Shown: positions 1 through 7,774 of the stretch, piece after piece
Layout of the letters: each line of letters starts with the position of its first letter
Position numbering within the stretch: the first letter of the stretch is position 1
Source: JAQIBY01 sp964615585
GTDB lineage: Bacteria; Bacteroidota; Bacteroidia; Bacteroidales; ML635J-15
Length of the DNA: 22,793 nt
Assembly (NCBI GenBank): GCA_964615585.1
Contig: CAZTNS010000037.1
Location: forward strand, 1-22,793
Direction: 5' to 3'
Program-made: the position numbers and the translations under genes
The notes under the pieces: model-generated
The model's input: only the letters and a program-made list of their open reading frames with translations
Databases searched by the model: none
Told to the model about the DNA's origin: nothing

Positions 1-50
1 TTGATGTAAAGGAATCAATGATTGTCGAATTTAAAGATAAAACTGATTAG
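1..50 (+). CDS. C-terminal tail of an unknown gene entering from the left
   Basis: One + strand frame is open from the window edge to a TAG at 48-50 and would end a protein in DVKESMIVEFKDKTD. It would overlap the stop codon of the convergent gene at 47 by four bases, an arrangement common between tail-to-tail bacterial genes. Only about 15 codons are visible, so no family can be named and the frame could be fortuitous. The sequence left of the window would settle it. Confidence 0.35.
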   Translation, partial: DVKESMIVEFKDKTD

Positions 51-2278
51 TTGCCATCCGGGATTTGCATGTTTGATGGATTCTTTTGTTGTTTACTTTC
101 CTGCATCAGGGCATTGTACTTTTTAAAATACTCATTGGCTTTGCTGATGTTACCCAGTTGTTTATAGGCATTTCCCATAAAATACAATGCCTGCCTGTGT
201 TCCGGATTTTTATCAAGTATCTGTTTAAAATAGGGGATGGATTTTTGAATTTCACCCATGTTCTGATATGTAACTCCCAAATTCAGCAAGGCCTGGTCAT
301 CTTTGGGGTTTATTTTATGAACTTCGCTGAAACACTCCAATGCTTTTTGATAATTTCCTGTCTGACCGTAAACAACGCCTAAATCTTTCCATACATCTGC
401 GTAATCCGGTTTTATTTCAAGTGCTTTGTTGTAATATTTGAGGGCAGTATTGTAATCCTGTTTATACCTGCCATACATAAGCCCCATCACACGATACACT
501 TCAGGAATCCCGGGTTTTACGCTGTCGAATTTTTTACAGACTTCAATGATTTCATCCGGCGTATTTACGGTTTTTCCTGCAGCCATCAGACCGACAACCT
601 GTGGCAGAATCTTACGTGTATTATCCACTGCCAAATTGTGGTTAGGCCGGTGCTTTAATATTTCGGCGTACCAATGTACTGCTTTTGCAATGTTTCTGTT
701 TTTTTGATAATGTGCATTCCCAAGCAACAACATAGGATCGACATAACCGGGATGAATTTCAATTGCCCTGTTTAGATATGTGATGGCCTGATTAACATAG
801 TCCTCAGCTTTCTGTTTGTCTTTTAATGTTTTTGCTTTTTCGATTAGCTTGCCACCGGCTGAAGTGTTGCTTTTAGCAGATTTTTGGGATGTTTGCACAT
901 CTGTTGTAAACAGCGTAAAGTCATCTTTCCAGGCACGGTTTCGTGATATTGTTTTGACCGAATATAACCCCAACACGAGTATCAGTAACACTCCTATTGC
1001 CTGTCGCCGGGATGCTTTGTTGCTTACAACCTTAACTGCTATTATTGCCAACAGAAGCACAAAAGCCAGTGATGAAAAATAAATAAACCGTTCATTCATA
1101 AAAGAACCCACCGGAAACAAGAGGTTAGAAACCACAGACAAAGGAGCAAGGTACATAAGGGTAATTAAACCTGCCAGCTTCTGATTTTTACCTGCTTTTC
1201 CACGATACCACGCTATCACTGACCAAACCATAATGCCGGCCAAAATAACATAAACAATTAGTGATAGCATAGAAACAGGGCTACTCATTTCATGGTATTC
1301 GATGTGAAAAGGATAATAATCATAAGTCAGGGGATGGGGAAAAAACAACAAGCGCAGGTATATCATAAGGGTGACAAACACGGTACCCAGTCTTTCGGAA
1401 CCCTCTACATACAAAAACGGGTTGTTCATTAACTCACTGGCAATGTTCTCTGTTCCTGTGCCTCCCCACCCCAACACCGATTGACGGATAATCAGAAACA
1501 ACACTGCCGCCGAAAAAATGCTAAAAAAGGGTTTGACATGTTGTTTCAGGCTTTTCTCTTTGAAAAACAAAGCTGCAACGGGGATTACAGCCAGCCATGT
1601 GATGGCATTTTCTTTGGCCATTAACCCTCCGAACATGGCCACGAATCCCAATGCCAACCATTTAAATTGCCTGTTATCAAGGTATTTCAGATAAGCGACT
1701 CCGGCTAAAACAGCGCCAAGAAATGATAATATTTCATCGCGTCCTTTGATGTTGGCCACGGCTTCTGTATGTACAGGATGAGCCATAAACAGCATAACCG
1801 CAATAAATGGAATGCCCACCCACCAGGAGGATTTTTTTTGTGTTGGAAATAATAATGATAAAAAGACATAAAGTGCAAAAGCCGTTAATATGTAATATAT
1901 AACATTGAAAAAGTGATGCGCTGACGGACTGTCACCAAATATTTCATGCTCAATGGCAAACAACGCAAAACTCAGAGGCCTGTATCTTCCGCCGGCGACC
2001 AGCTTTTTTTCTTCCTGAATTTCTTCAGGTGACATGTTTTTGTAAGAATTCATCCAAAACCCAACAAAACTATCGTAGCGAAAAATATCATCAATTCCCT
2101 GAATGCCTTGTTGTGTGAAAACATTCTGTGAGATAGCAATGGCATCATCCAGGGCATAATCATGCTTTAAGGTATTACCATACAGGATAAAGCCAAAAAC
2201 GATAAAAATCAGAAAACACAATTGCTTTCTGTTTTTTGGCCAGGGTTGTTTTGGTTCCGGTTTCTTTTTTTTGCTCAT
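47..2278 (-). CDS. TMTC-like GT-C membrane glycosyltransferase with C-terminal TPRs
   Basis: A 743-residue protein with a basic cytoplasmic N-terminus, about ten hydrophobic membrane segments up to roughly residue 450, and at least five tetratricopeptide repeats from about 490 to 730 (phrases such as ALKYYNKALEIKPDYADVW and ALLNLGVTYQNMG). The first luminal loop carries the acidic pair D44-D45 (LDDAIAI). A GGRYRPLS motif follows near 97-103, HPVHTEAVANIKGRDE near 167-182, and AKEN near 221. This pattern matches the TMTC/DUF1736 group of GT-C transferases, which in eukaryotes are protein O-mannosyltransferases using a polyprenyl-phosphate sugar donor. The bacterial substrate is unknown. By analogy the catalytic loops should face the periplasm. 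The ATG at 2276-2278 lies just downstream of a terminator serving the upstream gene, so it probably has its own promoter. The family call is fairly secure; acceptor and sugar are not. Confidence 0.85.
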   Translation of the reverse strand: MSKKKKPEPKQPWPKNRKQLCFLIFIVFGFILYGNTLKHDYALDDAIAISQNVFTQQGIQGIDDIFRYDSFVGFWMNSYKNMSPEEIQEEKKLVAGGRYRPLSFALFAIEHEIFGDSPSAHHFFNVIYYILTAFALYVFLSLLFPTQKKSSWWVGIPFIAVMLFMAHPVHTEAVANIKGRDEILSFLGAVLAGVAYLKYLDNRQFKWLALGFVAMFGGLMAKENAITWLAVIPVAALFFKEKSLKQHVKPFFSIFSAAVLFLIIRQSVLGWGGTGTENIASELMNNPFLYVEGSERLGTVFVTLMIYLRLLFFPHPLTYDYYPFHIEYHEMSSPVSMLSLIVYVILAGIMVWSVIAWYRGKAGKNQKLAGLITLMYLAPLSVVSNLLFPVGSFMNERFIYFSSLAFVLLLAIIAVKVVSNKASRRQAIGVLLILVLGLYSVKTISRNRAWKDDFTLFTTDVQTSQKSAKSNTSAGGKLIEKAKTLKDKQKAEDYVNQAITYLNRAIEIHPGYVDPMLLLGNAHYQKNRNIAKAVHWYAEILKHRPNHNLAVDNTRKILPQVVGLMAAGKTVNTPDEIIEVCKKFDSVKPGIPEVYRVMGLMYGRYKQDYNTALKYYNKALEIKPDYADVWKDLGVVYGQTGNYQKALECFSEVHKINPKDDQALLNLGVTYQNMGEIQKSIPYFKQILDKNPEHRQALYFMGNAYKQLGNISKANEYFKKYNALMQESKQQKNPSNMQIPDGN

Positions 2279-2298
2279 GTCATCAGACTTTGCCCAAA

Positions 2299-2338
2299 AA
2301 TAAAAAAAAGCCGGATATCGTGCAAAACATCCGGCTTA
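2299..2338 (-). terminator. Rho-independent terminator after the coiled-coil gene
   Basis: A perfect 9-bp stem, AAGCCGGAT (2308-2316) with ATCCGGCTT (2329-2337), has a 12-nt loop. Read on the minus strand it runs straight into an uninterrupted T tract at 2302-2309. It lies 20 nt past the stop of the coiled-coil gene (2357) and just before the start of the TMTC-like gene (2278), so it should separate their transcription. Confidence 0.85.
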
Positions 2339-2356
2339 AAAGTAAATCAGAATCAT

Positions 2357-3253
2357 TTATTTCTTTTTCGGCTTTACAGAATCAAGTTCTTTTTTCAAAG
2401 CTACTATTTTATCCGTCAGCGTTTTAATTTCACCTTCTGACTTTTTGACTTGCTCGCCGAGCACTTCATCCATTCGTTTCTGAACCTTGGTGATCTTGTC
2501 ACCGTTTTTTTTGTCGGCAGAGATGAACGCTTCTTCAATTTTCTTGTTCAAATCGTTAATGCGCTTATCGAATGATTTTTTCATGTCTTTGAATTCCACA
2601 TCAGCAAGGGCTTTGTTTGATTGTACCTTCGCCATGATGGCATCTTCGGTGTTTTTAAGCTCATCTTTAAGATCTGATTGCAATCTGATTTTTGTATTTT
2701 CAAAATCCCTTTTCAATTGTTCATTCATTGCATTTATTTCCTCCATCTTTTTATCAATATCAGCATTTAGCTTTTTCATGCGTTTGCTCATAGAGCTCCA
2801 TAACATAATAATCAGAATAAGCAGCACAACAAACAACCCACTCAACACATAAATAAAAAGCAAGACATTGCTTTCATACTCTTGGTTTTCTTTATCGGCA
2901 AGCTTACTGTCAACTTCTTTCATCATATCATCCTTGAAAGACTTCAGGTCTTTATCAGTTAAAAACTGAGACTTTAACTCAGTATATATGGCTTCATCAT
3001 TTTTCCTGTTTCCCATCTGCATCAATTCGTACTGAATCATGGAATCCAGCCCTGTCATTGATTCGTTAATTTCAGCATTAAAACTGTTCATCCTTCCGGA
3101 TATTTGGTTTAATTTCCGCTCATACACCTGAATTTTGGATTTTACCTGTTCAAATTCACTGCGTGTGGGTGGTTCATTAAAATCAGAATCAGTTTGGGCA
3201 CTGGCAAAACCAAAAATAAACACGGTTGCTAATAAGTAAATGGTCTTTTTCAT
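2357..3253 (-). CDS. Secreted/anchored coiled-coil membrane protein of unknown function
   Basis: A 298-residue protein. Residues 1-19 form a signal peptide (MKKTIYLLATVFIFGFASA, cleavage likely after ASA). A charged helical stretch with heptad character follows at 30-125. One strong membrane span lies at about 129-152 (VLLFIYVLSGLFVVLLILIIML). A second, highly charged Lys/Glu coiled coil runs from about 155 to the end (VKPKKK). Topology would put the first helix outside and the long coiled coil in the cytoplasm. No enzymatic motif is visible. It is upstream of and co-directional with the TMTC-like gene but separated by a good terminator, so functional linkage is uncertain. It diverges from the propeller-transglutaminase gene across 113 bp. 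I do not recognise a named family; a scaffold or tether role would be a guess. Confidence 0.75.
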   Translation of the reverse strand: MKKTIYLLATVFIFGFASAQTDSDFNEPPTRSEFEQVKSKIQVYERKLNQISGRMNSFNAEINESMTGLDSMIQYELMQMGNRKNDEAIYTELKSQFLTDKDLKSFKDDMMKEVDSKLADKENQEYESNVLLFIYVLSGLFVVLLILIIMLWSSMSKRMKKLNADIDKKMEEINAMNEQLKRDFENTKIRLQSDLKDELKNTEDAIMAKVQSNKALADVEFKDMKKSFDKRINDLNKKIEEAFISADKKNGDKITKVQKRMDEVLGEQVKKSEGEIKTLTDKIVALKKELDSVKPKKK

Positions 3254-3366
3254 AATGTAGAAATTTTAAATGAATTATGCATTTATCAAATTTGAATGGA
3301 ATTTTTCATATTTTAGTCTTTTATTTCATGAATCATTAACGAATTGCTAACAAATACGATACAGTT

Positions 3367-4992
3367 ATGAGAAATTTTATTTTAATCAGCGTTTTGATTG
3401 TTTTTTGTATGCCTGTTTTTTCTTATACGGGTGAAACGGTAAAAAAGTTTCCTTCTCCGGGAAATTTTCCCACCGGCTTATGTCATGACGGTACTTCATT
3501 ATGGGTAGCAGACCGTAAACTGAACAAAATTCTAAAACTTAATCCGGAAAACGGAAAACAAACAGGGTTTATTCCATCCCCTGCATATTGGCCTACCGGC
3601 ATCACCTGGGACGGAGAACACCTATGGTGTGTTGACATCAAAGGGGGTATTCCGCTTGCAGAAAATTACAATGGCATTGCGTATAAGCTACATCCGGAAA
3701 ACGGGAATATCATGCATCAAATAAACCTGCCATGTAAAAACCCACAGGGCATTACATGGGATGGAGAATACCTGTGGGTATCGGATGATGCAAGCAACCG
3801 GATTATACAACTAAGCCCCGGCGACGGAACCACCATTAAATCGTTTCCTGCACCATCATCCCACCCCATGGGCATTACTTTTGACGGCACTTACTTGTGG
3901 CTTAGCGACAGGGGAACCGATGAAATATACATGCTAAGCCCTGAAACAGGGGATGTATTGCTTATTGCCGATGCTCCGGGAAAACATACCCGAGGAATGG
4001 CCTGGGATGGGAAGTTTTTGTGGAACGTTGACTGGCAGGATAAAACGGTGTATCAACTCATCCGTGAAGACGAAGAAAAAATGAGAAGGTCAGACCCACG
4101 CACATCATTGGTAAAAATAACACACCGCACCACAAATTTCGGTCCGGGGAAAGTGTTGTCCCTTGATGTGCATTTTGCCCTGGGAAACGACAGGGATAAT
4201 CAGGAAATAAATGGTGAACCACAATTCACACAAAATCCAACCGGCTTTCCGAAAGACTACTGGGGGCAAAAAACAGCCAATTACAATTTTGAAAACATCA
4301 AATCAGGGGATTCAAGGGAAATTACCATGACAAACAAAGTTAAACTGTGGGACATCCGGTATTTTATTTTTCCTGATAAAGTTGGCAGCCTGGCAGATAT
4401 TCCGTCTGACATAAAAGCATTGTACCTTGTCGATCATGAGAAATACCAAATTAATAATCCCATTATTCAAAAGGGGGTAAAAGAAGCGGTGGGCGATGAA
4501 AAAAATCCATACAAGATTGCCCGTAAGATTTACAAGTATGTCATGGACAACATGTACTACGAAATGTCTGGCGGATGGAACAACGCTCCTGCCGTACTGG
4601 AAAGAGGAAACGGCTCGTGTTCAGAATACACTTTTGTTTATATTGCCATGTGCAGAGCAGCCGGCCTTCCGGCACGCTATGTAGGTTCGGTTGTAGTGAG
4701 GGGCGATGATACAAGCATAGATGATGTATATCACCGGTGGGCAGAGATTTATTTACCAAATTACGGCTGGATACCGGCAGACCCCAGCGGCGGTGATCAG
4801 GACTCTCCCAGAAATCAGGCCAATTATTTCGGGCACCTTGCAAACCGGTTTTTTATCACAACACAAAGCGGAGGTGGTTCAGAAACCATGGAATGGACAT
4901 ACAATACCAATGAATTTTATACAACAGAACCCAAAACGCATGTGGTTGTGGAGCATTTTGCCGATTGGGAACCGCTGGAAGAGTATGAGTGA
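3367..4992 (+). CDS. Secreted beta-propeller / transglutaminase-like fusion protein
   Basis: 541 residues with a signal peptide (MRNFILISVLIVFCMPVFS). Residues about 25-232 contain five propeller-type repeats built on PTGITWDGxxLWVxD...I.KL.P..G, as in NHL/SMP-30-like or YncE-like blades (starts near 34, 75, 125, 166 and 207). A linker beta region (about 245-335) follows. A transglutaminase-like cysteine-protease fold then carries the expected triad: C418 in GNGSCSEYTFVYIAMCRAAG, H456 in VYHRWAEIYL and D472 in WIPADPSGG. All three catalytic residues are present, so activity is plausible: peptide hydrolysis, or less often crosslinking, outside the inner membrane. The propeller probably binds the substrate. 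It lacks a lipobox, so it is periplasmic or exported. Its 3' end faces kbl across a shared hairpin terminator. Substrate and partner are unknown. Confidence 0.88.
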   Translation: MRNFILISVLIVFCMPVFSYTGETVKKFPSPGNFPTGLCHDGTSLWVADRKLNKILKLNPENGKQTGFIPSPAYWPTGITWDGEHLWCVDIKGGIPLAENYNGIAYKLHPENGNIMHQINLPCKNPQGITWDGEYLWVSDDASNRIIQLSPGDGTTIKSFPAPSSHPMGITFDGTYLWLSDRGTDEIYMLSPETGDVLLIADAPGKHTRGMAWDGKFLWNVDWQDKTVYQLIREDEEKMRRSDPRTSLVKITHRTTNFGPGKVLSLDVHFALGNDRDNQEINGEPQFTQNPTGFPKDYWGQKTANYNFENIKSGDSREITMTNKVKLWDIRYFIFPDKVGSLADIPSDIKALYLVDHEKYQINNPIIQKGVKEAVGDEKNPYKIARKIYKYVMDNMYYEMSGGWNNAPAVLERGNGSCSEYTFVYIAMCRAAGLPARYVGSVVVRGDDTSIDDVYHRWAEIYLPNYGWIPADPSGGDQDSPRNQANYFGHLANRFFITTQSGGGSETMEWTYNTNEFYTTEPKTHVVVEHFADWEPLEEYE

Positions 4993-5052
4993 GGTGCTTT
5001 TTCGTCAGGTTTGATCGGAAAGAATTATTAGAAGTGTACTATAGAAAGTGCT

Positions 5053-5094
5053 AACAAAAAAGAAGAGCTGCAAAATTTAACGCAGCTCTTCTTT
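5053..5094. terminator. Hairpin terminator between convergent genes
   Basis: A perfect 13-bp stem, AAAGAAGAGCTGC (5059-5071) with GCAGCTCTTCTTT (5082-5094), has a 10-nt loop. On the minus strand it continues into a T-rich run (TTTTTTGTTAG), making a strong terminator for kbl, 17 nt past its stop. On the plus strand the T tract is short, so it may only partly serve the transglutaminase-like gene ending at 4992. Confidence 0.85.
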
Positions 5095-5111
5095 AAATCA
5101 GTATTGTGGTA

Positions 5112-6335
5112 TTATCCTTCAAAAGATTTCAGCACATCAATCACGTAATCAATATCGGCGGGTGTATGATCGCCATTGATCTGGAAGCGGATTTCCTCGT
5201 CTCCTTTCGGCACTACGGGAAAATTAAGGCCTGTAGCCAGTACACCATGCTTTGTCAGGTGTTTGACAATTTGTGATGTTTTTGCTGTATCCCTTACCAT
5301 AAGCGGTGTTACAGGATGTGGTCCGGGAATGGTTTCCATGCCGTTATCCACCAGTCCTTTTTCAAAACGGGCTGTCATCTCACTCAAATGCTTCAGGCGT
5401 TTTTTACCTTCACCGGATTCAAGGATATCTATAACTTTAAGAACGGCAGCACATTCAGAATTGGTTAGCGGATTGGAATAAATGTACATGGGAGCGGTTT
5501 CACGCAGGTACCTTATTACGGCTTCAGAGGTTACAACATAACCTCCGTTGACACCAAACGCTTTACCCAGGGTGCCGATAATAATATCCATTTTTCCGCC
5601 GGTGATTTCTTCGGTTCCCAGTCCGTTTTCGCCATACGCACCAACACCATGTGAATCATCAGCCACTGTAATGATGCCCTCTTCAAATTTGTCTTCGTAT
5701 TTTTCAGCCAGGCGTTGAATTTCATCCAGCGGGGCATAATCACCACGCATGGAAAATACGCCATCTGTTACGAGCAATACACGTTTTCCGGAACCAACAG
5801 CTTCCTGCAATTTGGCCTCCAGGTCATCCATATCATTGTGCTTATAGATGAATTTGCCTGCAGGACGACTCAGCCGCATGGCCTGAATGATGCAGTTGTG
5901 ATTAAGCTCATCGCTGACATAAACAGTTTTTTTGGTGCACAAAGGAAACAACACACCCAATGAAGTGACATATGCACTGCTAAAGATCATGCCAGATTCA
6001 GTGTTGTGTAATTTTGCCAGACGCTCTTCAAGTTCAATATGGGTATCATAAGTACCGCTGATAAAACGCACAGCACCGGGGCCTACGCCATATTTTACCG
6101 CTGCCTCTTCCTCTGCTTTTATCACCTCCGGATGCATGCTCAATCCCAGGTAGGAATTGGAGTTCATTTTAATGAATTCTTTATCACCATACCCGCGGAT
6201 ATTGTATCGGGGGCCATTTTCACCTTTAGCAGGAATGACCTTTTTAATGACCATTTCTTCTCCCTTAGCTGTTCCTTTAGCTTCAAGTGCTTCTACTTCT
6301 TGCTTCAGGACTTTGTTTAATTTATCAAGACTCAT
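5112..6335 (-). CDS. kbl: 2-amino-3-ketobutyrate CoA ligase (glycine C-acetyltransferase)
   Basis: A 407-residue PLP enzyme of the alpha-oxoamine synthase family. It cleaves 2-amino-3-oxobutyrate with CoA to glycine and acetyl-CoA, the second step of threonine degradation. The PLP lysine is K258 in IIIGTLGKAFGVNGGYV. Cofactor-binding D226 and H229 are in VADDSHGVGAYG, and H146 (DELNHN) should stack on the PLP ring. The N-terminal substrate loop MNSNSYLGLSMHPEV is intact. It begins 19 bp after the tdh stop on the same strand, so the two are almost certainly an operon. That context favours Kbl over the related serine palmitoyltransferase or AONS (BioF), which share the fold. Length is close to the usual ~400. 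The stop is followed by a strong hairpin terminator. Confidence 0.93.
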   Translation of the reverse strand: MSLDKLNKVLKQEVEALEAKGTAKGEEMVIKKVIPAKGENGPRYNIRGYGDKEFIKMNSNSYLGLSMHPEVIKAEEEAAVKYGVGPGAVRFISGTYDTHIELEERLAKLHNTESGMIFSSAYVTSLGVLFPLCTKKTVYVSDELNHNCIIQAMRLSRPAGKFIYKHNDMDDLEAKLQEAVGSGKRVLLVTDGVFSMRGDYAPLDEIQRLAEKYEDKFEEGIITVADDSHGVGAYGENGLGTEEITGGKMDIIIGTLGKAFGVNGGYVVTSEAVIRYLRETAPMYIYSNPLTNSECAAVLKVIDILESGEGKKRLKHLSEMTARFEKGLVDNGMETIPGPHPVTPLMVRDTAKTSQIVKHLTKHGVLATGLNFPVVPKGDEEIRFQINGDHTPADIDYVIDVLKSFEG

Positions 6336-6354
6336 AGTATTTATTTTATTTGTT

Positions 6355-7302
6355 TTACAATTTTTTTCTCAGGTTTTCAAGCATGTCTTTTACCATATCT
6401 GAAAGGTTATAAGAAGGTTTCCATCCCCATTCTTCGCGCGCTGCAGAGTCATCCACGCTGTCCGGCCATGAATCTGCAATGTCCTGGCGATAATCGGGTT
6501 TGTATTCAATTTTAAATTCGGGAATGTGTTTTTTGATCTCATCAGCCAGGTCTTTGACTGTAAAGCTCATGCCGCCAACGTTAAAATCGCTGTGGTGTTT
6601 CAATGTGTCAAAATCAGCCTGGAACAAATCCACCGTGGATTTAATGCAATCGGGCATATACATCATCGGCAATTTTGTGTCTTCTTTTACGAAACAGGTG
6701 TATTTTTTATTTTTCAGGGCTTCGTAAAAAATCTCAACGGCATAATCGGTGGTGCCGCCACCGGGTAATGTTTCATGACTGATGATGCCGGGATACCTTA
6801 ATCCACGTACATCCAGTCCATATTTATTGACATAATAGTCTCCTAGCAATTCACCGGCAACTTTGGTTACACCATACATGGTAGTTGGTTTCAACACAGT
6901 TTCCTGCGGGGTATCCACCTGTGGGGTATCAGGGCCAAACACAGCAATGGAACTGGGCACAAGCACACGTTCCATTTTGCGTTCCCTTGCCACCTCCAGC
7001 ACATTGATAAGGCCATTCATATTGACATCCCATGCCAGCATTGGTTTTTGTTCGCCAATGGCAGACAAAATAGCAGCCATGTTAATGATGCTGTCAATAT
7101 CATATTTGTCGCATACCGCTTCCAGTGATTTGCGGTCTGTTACATCAAGAAATTCGAATGGGCCTGTTTTCTTAATTTCTTCGGTTGGCTCACTCTTGCG
7201 TGTTGAAGCTACAACGTTATCGCCTCCGTAAATTTCACGGATTTTCATGGTCAACTCGGAACCAATTTGACCAACTGCTCCGGTAATCAAAATTTTCTTC
7301 AT
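6355..7302 (-). CDS. tdh: L-threonine 3-dehydrogenase, epimerase/SDR type
   Basis: A 315-residue NAD-dependent extended SDR, unrelated to the zinc-dependent E. coli Tdh. It oxidises L-threonine to 2-amino-3-oxobutyrate, which Kbl then cleaves. Visible motifs are the Rossmann GAVGQIG (8-14), S117-S118 (VPSSIAVFG), the catalytic YxxxK pair Y143/K147 (MYGVTKVAGE), and the signature PGIISHETLPGGGTTDYAVE (171-190) with PMMYMPDCIK (212-221), typical of this TDH group. The frame stays open for 52 codons upstream to 7458, but that stretch is AT-rich and unlike any dehydrogenase. MKKILITG at 7302 is the expected N-terminus and the start chosen here. A possible -7 element TATTTTTG lies at 7336-7343 on the minus strand, without a convincing -33. 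Confidence 0.93.
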   Translation of the reverse strand: MKKILITGAVGQIGSELTMKIREIYGGDNVVASTRKSEPTEEIKKTGPFEFLDVTDRKSLEAVCDKYDIDSIINMAAILSAIGEQKPMLAWDVNMNGLINVLEVARERKMERVLVPSSIAVFGPDTPQVDTPQETVLKPTTMYGVTKVAGELLGDYYVNKYGLDVRGLRYPGIISHETLPGGGTTDYAVEIFYEALKNKKYTCFVKEDTKLPMMYMPDCIKSTVDLFQADFDTLKHHSDFNVGGMSFTVKDLADEIKKHIPEFKIEYKPDYRQDIADSWPDSVDDSAAREEWGWKPSYNLSDMVKDMLENLRKKL

Positions 7303-7484
7303 AATTTTATTTTTTTTCAATTTTTTAATTGCGTTCAAAAATATAAAAAACAAAATGAAACAACACAGTTTTTGAACATATTTTTCACAAAACGCTACCT
7401 GTTTGTTAATAAAATCACAAAGCCTGTTCATAAATCCTTTCCACTTCATTGAAACCAAAGTGTTTTATTTTTTATTGGTAAAAC

Positions 7485-7647
7485 CAGCCTAAAAAGTCAA
7501 AAAATGAGAAATTCCACACGCTTGTACCTACCCGACGCATGACGGTAAAGGCACTAAGACACCAAGACCCACAAAGAACGGAATTGCAATGTTTTACATT
7601 TTGTGATGCTTTGAGCCTTAGTAGCAAGCTAATGACTTTTTAGACTG
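7485..7647. mobile_element. 163-bp MITE-like element with 15-bp terminal inverted repeats
   Basis: The ends are CAGCCTAAAAAGTCA (7485-7499) and TGACTTTTTAGACTG (7633-7647), inverted repeats matching at 14 of 15 positions. The flanks share only a 3-bp AAC, so a target duplication is uncertain. The interior includes a CACTAAGACACC-type stretch and codes for nothing. The right half (7582-7647) is found again, reversed, at 22720-22793. A 17-nt piece (7533-7549) is identical to 10339-10355. Non-autonomous transposition is inferred from the terminal repeats and the dispersed copies; no transposase is in the window. Confidence 0.6.
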
Positions 7648-7707
7648 AACTGATTGATGTAATAAAAATAATTGTTCTTTTTTCACAAAAAACAAGACAT
7701 TTATCAT

Positions 7708-7737
7708 TTTGAATTGTTTAAAATGATTTTAAATTTG
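7708..7737 (+). promoter_or_regulatory. Candidate Bacteroidota-type promoter for pruA
   Basis: TTTG at 7708-7711 and TAAATTTG at 7730-7737 match the -33 TTTG / -7 TAnnTTTG elements of the Bacteroidota primary sigma factor. The 18-bp spacer is slightly short of the usual 19-21. It lies 37 bp upstream of the pruA ATG, leaving a short leader. Confidence 0.5.
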
Positions 7738-7774
7738 TGAACAAAATGAATGTTGAATTAAAAAAAGAAATACT

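Larger units (their letters stand above)
7303..7774. other. 472-bp divergent intergenic region tdh / pruA
   Basis: No credible gene is seen. The tdh-proximal part (7303-7400) is very AT-rich and should hold the tdh-kbl promoter. The middle (7485-7647) is a MITE-like repeat element. The last 60 bp hold the pruA promoter candidate. The spacing suggests the element inserted between two already divergent promoters. Confidence 0.7.

Noticed and set aside
3286..3295. Palindrome TCAAATTTGA as operator or -7 element for the coiled-coil gene
   Set aside because: It differs from TAnnTTTG and lacks a TTTG at the right distance; a 10-bp AT palindrome is not informative.
7303..7458. 52-residue N-terminal extension of the threonine dehydrogenase
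   Set aside because: The extension is AT-rich, Lys/Phe-rich and precedes the normal Rossmann start MKKILITGAVG; the open frame is best explained by chance.
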